A stretch of 64,000 bases of DNA, taken from NCBI GenBank assembly GCA_027593175.1, contig JAQCJI010000002.1, positions 22,785-86,784 on the forward strand, written 5' to 3'. Shown here piece by piece: positions 59,030 through 64,000 of the stretch. Numbering within the stretch: position 1 is the stretch's first letter; every line of letters begins with the position of its first letter. The notes beneath the pieces are model-generated. The model saw only the letters and a program-made list of their open reading frames with translations, was not told the DNA's origin and searched no databases. The DNA comes from Bacteroidota bacterium. Its GTDB lineage: Bacteria > Bacteroidota > Bacteroidia > Cytophagales > Cyclobacteriaceae. A program made the translations under genes and the position numbers.

Positions 59030-59758
59030 TTATTTTCTAAATCCAAAGAACAAGGTGAAGTATGCGGACTGAAAAAATTGCTTGTTTTCAGCAGTCTGAA
59101 TAAGTGGGATTTCTTTTTGGAACCCTTCTACTTGATAGCCTACTTCTAGCCCAGTGACATTGCTTTTAAAAACACCAAATTCAAAATGGAGGGCAGCTTT
59201 TGCCATTCCGCCAATTGCTAGTTCGGACTGACCTACACCTTGCAAAAGCCGTCCTGTTCCAAAGATATTAAACCTGCTTTGATGAATGGCAGGGTCATAA
59301 GGTTCTACCACCGTTTCCACTCGATTTAATGCATATTCAATGAAGTAAGGTGCAATAAGCCCGATTGAAGGGCCTACAGCCGCCAGAGCCGAAACCTGAA
59401 CACCCTGATTAGGAGCTTTTTTAAATAGAATCACTTCCCTTCCGTAGTGCGGGCGTATGGCGTAGAGATAATTGGATTTGCCATAGATGTAATTGTTTCC
59501 CGTAATAGTATTATACCGTGCCTCTTTGGGGTGCTTTACATTGGCGAGTTCAAGTCCAAAGTAGGCAAATTGAGAATCGTCTATTCGGTTCCCTACTTTA
59601 AGGGCAACACCACCGATCAATCCGCCGTTGGTATTCTTATTAATTCCCAATAAGTATTCTCTATCGTATTCATAATTACCTACATCTTTTCGCTGTGCTA
59701 ATACAGGGATAGTCAGGAGGAAGAAAAATAAAGGAAACAGGAAATTCAGCTTACTCAT
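59030..59758 (-). CDS. Exported protein, probable outer-membrane barrel
   Basis: 242 residues from the ATG at 59758 (MSKLNFLFPLFFFLLTIPVLA, signal peptide, cleavage before QRKD); an ATG two codons earlier (59764) is equally possible. The mature part has alternating strands with aromatic ends (NYLYAIRPHYGREVILF, QFFQSAYFTLFFGFRK) and ends in FR-K, a barrel-type terminus. No family name recognised; relatives are widely annotated as hypothetical in Cytophagales. Single gene. Confidence 0.65.
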   Translation of the reverse strand: MSKLNFLFPLFFFLLTIPVLAQRKDVGNYEYDREYLLGINKNTNGGLIGGVALKVGNRIDDSQFAYFGLELANVKHPKEARYNTITGNNYIYGKSNYLYAIRPHYGREVILFKKAPNQGVQVSALAAVGPSIGLIAPYFIEYALNRVETVVEPYDPAIHQSRFNIFGTGRLLQGVGQSELAIGGMAKAALHFEFGVFKSNVTGLEVGYQVEGFQKEIPLIQTAENKQFFQSAYFTLFFGFRK

Positions 59759-59829
59759 TCGCATTGGTCGAAAATAATGTCCAATTTTGGTTAGGAATCT
59801 ATATAACGTAATTTTAAAAGTAAGAGTTT

Positions 59830-60234
59830 ATGCCCACTATAAAAAGTTCGTACTTAGGTAATTTGAGAACCCAAGCGACCCACGTTCTTTCAGGAAATGC
59901 ATTGTTGACAGATGCACCAATAGATAACAAAGGAAAAGGTGAGGCTTTCTCTCCAACGGATTTGGTCGCTGCGGCCTTAGGGAGCTGTATGGTAACTATT
60001 ATGGGGATTGTTGCAGAGCGAGAAGAAGTTTCCTTGGAAGGTCTTTCTTGGGAAGTCACAAAGATTATGCAAAGCAATCCAAGAAAGATCCAAGAGATAC
60101 AAGTGAATTTTCATTGGTCTGCTGCACCTTTCTCGACTGCAATGAGCCAAAAACTAAAAAATGCTGCCCGTACTTGTCCAGTTGCGTTGAGCCTTGATCC
60201 TTCAATTAGCCAAATGATCACCTTTGACTTTTAA
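59830..60234 (+). CDS. OsmC family protein
   Basis: 134 residues. The OsmC/Ohr fold with both catalytic-type cysteines: LGSCMVTIMGIVAER and ARTCPVALSLDPS. OsmC-type peroxidases reduce organic hydroperoxides using a thiol from the first Cys. The second Cys spacing follows the family. Located alone between the barrel-like gene and sdaA. Confidence 0.9.
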   Translation: MPTIKSSYLGNLRTQATHVLSGNALLTDAPIDNKGKGEAFSPTDLVAAALGSCMVTIMGIVAEREEVSLEGLSWEVTKIMQSNPRKIQEIQVNFHWSAAPFSTAMSQKLKNAARTCPVALSLDPSISQMITFDF

Positions 60235-60288
60235 ACTCATTGGGAGTTTTTAAGGTCTACTCTTCGAAATAAATAAACCCAAACAATT

Positions 60289-61197
60289 ATGTCTTTTCTA
60301 TTTGAAAGTTTTAGTGGATGGAAAAAATACTGCGATGAGCAGTCTTTATCCTTAGTAAATGTTGTGCTAGATTACGAGGTGGCTCAAAAAGGGGCTGCTC
60401 CAGAGCAGGTTTGGCAGGGGCTCCAAAAGGCCTATCAGGTTATGAAAGATGCCGTAAAGACAGGTTTGGAGCAGGACATGAATTCTCGCTCAGGGATGAT
60501 AAGCAGCGGTGCTAAAAAAGTTTATAACCATCCCTTGACTGTTCTTTCACCAGAATTTCAGCGCTTGATTTCCAGAGCTTTGGCTGCCAAAGAGGTCAAT
60601 TCTTGTATGGGTCGGGTGGTGGCTGCGCCTACGGCGGGCGCCTCGGGAATACTTCCAGGCACTTTGGTAACCTTGCAAGAAATTCATGGTCTAACAGATG
60701 CGAAAATTTGTGAAGGCTTGTTGATTGGAGCTGGGATTGCTTTAATTATTGAGCAAAAGGCAAGTTTGGCGGGAGCGGTCGGCGGTTGTCAAGCAGAAAC
60801 GGGTTCGGCTGCGGCCATGGCAGCTGGTGCAATCGTCCATTGTCTTGAAGGGACCACGGACCAACTTTTTAATGCGGTAGCTATTACGATCCAGTGCATG
60901 TTGGGCCTAGTTTGTGATCCTGTAGCAGGTTTGGTGGAAGTTCCTTGTGTTGTTAGGAACGCCAGTGCTGCGTCGATTGCATTCAGCTCAGCACAAATAG
61001 CTTTAGCCAATGTTAGCGCCGTTATTCCTGTTGATGAATGCATTGAAGCGATGGGAGAGATTGGCGCATCGATGGAGAGCCGATACAAGGAGACGGCTAT
61101 GGGAGGATTAGCTGCAACCTTGACAGGCCAAGAAATAGCCAAGCGGGTATTGATTCAAGACATTGAGATACTTCCAAATGAGGAATCACCTGATTAA
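60289..61197 (+). CDS. sdaAA: L-serine dehydratase, iron-sulfur type, alpha subunit
   Basis: 302 residues. VVAAPTAGASGILPGTL and the cysteine positions GGCQAETGSAAAMAAG, CDPVAGLVEVPCVVRN are the 4Fe-4S ligand regions of the SdaA alpha domain. The enzyme converts L-serine to pyruvate and ammonia. The beta subunit (sdaAB), usually adjacent, is not encoded here, so it must be elsewhere or replaced. It overlaps the convergent membrane gene by 12 bases. The glycine cleavage gene gcvP is 2.2 kb upstream. Confidence 0.93.
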   Translation: MSFLFESFSGWKKYCDEQSLSLVNVVLDYEVAQKGAAPEQVWQGLQKAYQVMKDAVKTGLEQDMNSRSGMISSGAKKVYNHPLTVLSPEFQRLISRALAAKEVNSCMGRVVAAPTAGASGILPGTLVTLQEIHGLTDAKICEGLLIGAGIALIIEQKASLAGAVGGCQAETGSAAAMAAGAIVHCLEGTTDQLFNAVAITIQCMLGLVCDPVAGLVEVPCVVRNASAASIAFSSAQIALANVSAVIPVDECIEAMGEIGASMESRYKETAMGGLAATLTGQEIAKRVLIQDIEILPNEESPD

Positions 61198-61644
61198 GGC
61201 GCTTATTGGGGGGAACATCAATAACCATTCGATGGAAAAACTGAAGATTATCCCCCAGATTAGTCCACTAATCAGCATATAGAGTAAGATTTTCTTTTTG
61301 TCTGATCCAAAGGAAACCAAGATCAAGGTGCCTCCTATGGGGGTAAGTAGAATAGGAGTAAGCGCCGCAATCCCTATTTCTCCGTAAGAACTCCAAATTC
61401 GAACAATTCGCCGATTTTTTTTGGTAAATGCTTTCTTTTGTTTGCTGCTTCGTGACTGAAAGGCCTTTTTCACCCTTGTTCCGAGAAATGTAAAAAAGGT
61501 AACACTGGTCATCATTCCTAAAACGCTGACTCCTATAATTTCCCATGCATTGTATCCTGCTGCAGTCCCCAGGACAGGACCAGCAAAAAACTTAATAAGG
61601 CAAAGCAAGTAAATTCCAAAAAAGGTAAAGAAGGCTTCACTCAT
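61186..61644 (-). CDS. Small integral membrane protein, unknown function
   Basis: 152 residues with about four membrane helices (roughly 5-25, 33-55, 90-113, 123-146) and a lysine/arginine-rich cytoplasmic loop between helices 2 and 3 (SRSSKQKKAFTKKNRRIVR). The second half, IGIAALTPILLTPIGGTLIL, resembles DedA/small-export type re-entrant loops but I cannot name the family. Convergent and overlapping with sdaA by 12 bases. Confidence 0.7.
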   Translation of the reverse strand: MSEAFFTFFGIYLLCLIKFFAGPVLGTAAGYNAWEIIGVSVLGMMTSVTFFTFLGTRVKKAFQSRSSKQKKAFTKKNRRIVRIWSSYGEIGIAALTPILLTPIGGTLILVSFGSDKKKILLYMLISGLIWGIIFSFSIEWLLMFPPISALIR

Positions 61645-61832
61645 TTGGTTGTTGTGGGAATGGGGCTAGGTGCTTAAGATCTACCATGCCCAAAGGTTAA
61701 AATCTTTGCACTATAGATTTATGAGGTAACGAAAAGGGATTCAAATTTGTTCCTGATATAAAAGGTTTAATAATTGCGCTAAGGACTGACAATACATGTA
61801 AAGACGCAGTGAAGGCTAATGCGAATCGTTGA

Positions 61833-62474
61833 TTACAGCTTTTCACCAAATGCTAGATCACCGGCATCTCCAAGTCCGGGAACGATATAGGCCTTAGAGT
61901 TGAGCTTTTCATCTAGGGCACCCAGCCATAAAATGTAAGGAACCTCAAGGGTTGTAGCTAAGTATTGCACCCCTTCGGGAGCAGCAAAGGCTGCGACGAT
62001 ATGTATGGCTTTGGGAGCTCCATGTTCTAAAAGAGTTTTTAGAGAAGTTACGCAGGATTGGCCTGTGGCGAGCATAGGGTCTACAAGAATAAGTACTTTG
62101 TTATCCAGTTTTGGACTGGCATGATAGCCAAGGTTCACTCCTATTTTTTCTCCATTCTCCTGCCGGAAAGCACCGATAAACCCACTTTCTGACTGATCAA
62201 AAATATTTAAGAACCCTTGATAAAATGGAAGCGCAGCTCTCAAGACGGCCACTAGGACTACCTGATCTGCGGGCACCTCCATCTGTGCTCTTTCCAAAGG
62301 GGTCTGTACTTCGATGCTTCTGTAGGTCAAGGTTTTGGAAACTTCGTAAGCGAGTAGTTCCCCTAAGCGTTCCAAATTTTTTCGAAACCTCATGCTATCC
62401 TGTTGCGTATGGACGTCTCGGAGTTCGGCTAAAAATTGGTTAGCAACAGAAGGCTGTTCTGAAAGAATAAACAT
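61833..62474 (-). CDS. upp: Uracil phosphoribosyltransferase
   Basis: 213 residues. The PRPP-binding loop VLILVDPMLATGQSCVTSL, the N-terminal LLAYEVSKTL and QTPLERAQMEVPADQ, and the C-terminal YIVPGLGDAGDLAFG uracil site define Upp. It converts uracil and PRPP to UMP in salvage. The PyrR-like protein at 46.1 kb is a separate family member. Lone gene. Confidence 0.96.
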   Translation of the reverse strand: MFILSEQPSVANQFLAELRDVHTQQDSMRFRKNLERLGELLAYEVSKTLTYRSIEVQTPLERAQMEVPADQVVLVAVLRAALPFYQGFLNIFDQSESGFIGAFRQENGEKIGVNLGYHASPKLDNKVLILVDPMLATGQSCVTSLKTLLEHGAPKAIHIVAAFAAPEGVQYLATTLEVPYILWLGALDEKLNSKAYIVPGLGDAGDLAFGEKL

Positions 62475-62592
62475 GAATAAATCTACCGAAAAGATTGGAA
62501 AAAGTGGAGGGCTGGTCGGACCTATTTCAAATGGAGTTCATTTGAATCCAGCAAATCATAATGCATCGAAGGATACTGAATTATTCGAGTAT

Positions 62593-62630
62593 AAAAAAAG
62601 AGGCTGGATTTTTTATCCAGCCTCTTTTTA
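62593..62630 (-). terminator. Intrinsic terminator of the OmpA/TSP3 gene
   Basis: 15-bp stem (62595-62609 with 62615-62629), loop of Ts; on the minus strand followed by T-rich sequence, 18 bases after the OmpA-type stop. Confidence 0.9.
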
Positions 62631-62647
62631 TCTGTTTGATAATCAAA

Positions 62648-63943
62648 TTACTTCACTTCGAAGCTTGCTCTTCTTGACAGCTGTCGTGCATCAGCAGACG
62701 ATTTATCCACTGAAGTATCTTCACCGTATCCTTTGTAAGACACTCTAGAGGCATCTACTCCTGAAGCAATAAGCAAATCATAAGCCGCTTTTGCTCTACT
62801 TTCAGAAAGTTTGATGTTGTAATCTTCAGGACCTAATTCATCAGCGTATCCTTTAACTTCGACTTTAACTCCTGGATTTCTCTTCAAGAAATTGGAGATG
62901 TATTGTGCTGCACTGATAGAATAACCAAGAGGTTTTGAACTATCAAATGCATAGTAAATGTTTACATAACCATCGTTGAGTGCTTTTCTTAAGTAATCTA
63001 CCTCATCTCGGCTCACTTCAACTGGACATCCACCATTTGCGGCAGCACCTGGTTGGAAAGGGCACTTATCCAAGTGGTCAGGTGATCCATCACCGTCAGA
63101 ATCTAAGGTTGACCCAGATGGGCTTACTCTCGCCCCGGATGGAGTATTTGGCTCTTTATCTAGGTAATCAGGAACTCCATCGACATCAGAATCTTTCAAC
63201 ATATCCTTAATGCCATTGATTTGAGTTGCTAACTCTTCTTTAGTTGCGTAGTTGTTGGCGGCAATGAACCAATCAGCATGTTGAGTTTGCTTTCCCAAAT
63301 AAATGTTTAGGCCCACAGTACCAGTCCACCAAGTTCCATTCGCTCCGAAAAACCCATTATTTGTAGATGGATTTGGCATAGTAGAAGGAAGAATTGCTGA
63401 AGAGCCATCGAAAGTAATAGTTTGACGGCCATTCAAGATAGTGGAAATATCACCTACAAGGGCAACTTTTTCGGTCAGCTTGATTTGTGGAGTAAAACCA
63501 AAAATCATAGTATAAACTCGATCATTGAAATCGTTGTAGCGATTCAATTCTGGGTTAACAACACCAATACCTCCACCCATATGGAGCAACAATCCAAGTT
63601 TGTTGGAGAAAGATTCAAAATTCATGATGCGGCCCACATTTGCCACTCCCTGAAGATTTAATCTAAAATATTTGGTATCAAATGCTGGGCTGTTTCCGTC
63701 TACTTCCTTGAAAGATCCGAAACCATAGTCAAGCTTGGCTCCAAACTTCTCATTGAACATGTGGCGAACACCTAGATCTACGTGACCAACATTGAGGGTT
63801 GGAGAAAGGAAACCGGCTGTGAGCGGCGCCATAGGTTTATTAAAGCCAGCAGTAGCCTCAATGGACCACTTGTTGAATTCCTGGGCGTTGGCTGCAAATG
63901 CCAAAGAGCCAGCAAAAAGGATAAATAATAGTACTTTTTTCAT
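62648..63943 (-). CDS. OmpA-family porin-like protein with TSP3 repeats
   Basis: 431 residues. Signal peptide KKVLLFILFAGSLAFAANA. An N-terminal beta-barrel (about 22-235; strands such as YFRLNLQGVANVGRI) is followed by calcium-binding thrombospondin type 3 repeats (DSDVDGVPDYLDKEP and DSDGDGSPDHLDKCPFQPG, about 250-300) and an OmpA peptidoglycan-binding domain (about 315-425, KLSESRAKAAYDLL and VSYKGYGEDTSVDKS). Anchors the outer membrane to the wall. The 5' region to the window end is AT-rich, and no full promoter is visible. Confidence 0.93.
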   Translation of the reverse strand: MKKVLLFILFAGSLAFAANAQEFNKWSIEATAGFNKPMAPLTAGFLSPTLNVGHVDLGVRHMFNEKFGAKLDYGFGSFKEVDGNSPAFDTKYFRLNLQGVANVGRIMNFESFSNKLGLLLHMGGGIGVVNPELNRYNDFNDRVYTMIFGFTPQIKLTEKVALVGDISTILNGRQTITFDGSSAILPSTMPNPSTNNGFFGANGTWWTGTVGLNIYLGKQTQHADWFIAANNYATKEELATQINGIKDMLKDSDVDGVPDYLDKEPNTPSGARVSPSGSTLDSDGDGSPDHLDKCPFQPGAAANGGCPVEVSRDEVDYLRKALNDGYVNIYYAFDSSKPLGYSISAAQYISNFLKRNPGVKVEVKGYADELGPEDYNIKLSESRAKAAYDLLIASGVDASRVSYKGYGEDTSVDKSSADARQLSRRASFEVK

Positions 63944-64000
63944 AACAAAAAATTTTTGTTTTAAAGTTTTTTAAAATATAGAAAATAAAGATATATACTT

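Noticed and set aside
62473..62748. Plus-strand frame beginning near the upp start
   Set aside because: It crosses the OmpA terminator hairpin and runs antisense into the OmpA gene; composition is not coding.
1..64000. CRISPR arrays, prophage, IS elements, toxin-antitoxin or defence genes
   Set aside because: No direct-repeat arrays, integrases, transposases or known defence genes were seen in any part of the window.

Overview
The window is chromosomal DNA from a Bacteroidota bacterium, most likely a Cytophagales member related to Algoriphagus/Cyclobacteriaceae. This is inferred from protein types and promoter style, not from a search. Supporting signs are: A-rich start regions with few Shine-Dalgarno sequences; TTTG-N19-TAnnTTTG promoters in front of tRNA genes; a PorE-like lipoprotein; a TonB-plug/MG2 protein; a GH3/beta-lactamase fusion; a CxxxY-type CcmE; and several small families I know only from Bacteroidota (the so-called ABC transporter ATPase, DUF4199, a Gre-fold protein). 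I see no phage, insertion sequence, CRISPR array or recognisable defence island. The window is mostly core metabolism.

Layout. 0-6.5 kb: end of an M14 peptidase, an exported flavodoxin-like protein, tRNA-Phe, a two-gene membrane heme/iron-sulfur oxidoreductase probably linking ETF or a similar donor to quinone, a small conserved protein and a PorE-like OmpA lipoprotein. 6.5-18 kb: GH3/beta-lactamase fusion, mutL with two downstream rhomboid proteases, a TonB-plug/MG2 protein that appears to start with ATT, and rlmN. 18-22 kb: cytochrome c maturation genes ccmC-ccmD-ccmE-ccmF. 22-30.8 kb: HAD phosphatase, lipoprotein, a membrane protein with a possible winged-helix tail, a broken GIY-YIG gene, tRNA-Ala, recR-clpS, a sodium/solute symporter, an alkyltransferase-like protein, MscS, SDR, NTF2-like and Gre-fold genes. 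31-43 kb: thrA-type aspartokinase/homoserine dehydrogenase, a polyprenyl synthase, a DUF4199 gene with an in-frame amber codon, an acyltransferase-gpsA pair, two tandem PQQ-type sugar dehydrogenase lipoproteins, lysC and a Tat-exported oxidoreductase. 43-51 kb: LMW phosphatase, waaA-rsgA, a PyrR-like phosphoribosyltransferase, a deleted panB remnant and an alpha-glucan operon (debranching enzyme, GT4, GH57). 51-64 kb: tRNA-His, DEAD-box helicase, M28 peptidase, gcvP facing lipA, OsmC, L-serine dehydratase, upp and an OmpA/TSP3 protein.

How genes fit together. ccmCDEF handle heme for c-type cytochromes. The acyltransferase and gpsA make and acylate glycerol-3-phosphate. gcvP, lipA and sdaA concern glycine/serine breakdown and lipoylation. 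thrA and lysC give two entries into the aspartate pathway. The three glucan genes build or trim an alpha-1,4/1,6-glucan.

No clear new multi-gene system is visible. The most interesting signals are gene-decay events (panB reduced to its two ends, an amber DUF4199, a frameshifted GIY-YIG nuclease), an ATT-initiated membrane protein, a tRNA-His with two consecutive U-U mismatches in the acceptor stem, a cysteine-type CcmE, and three genes whose -7 promoter box lies 4 nt before the start codon, suggesting leaderless transcripts.
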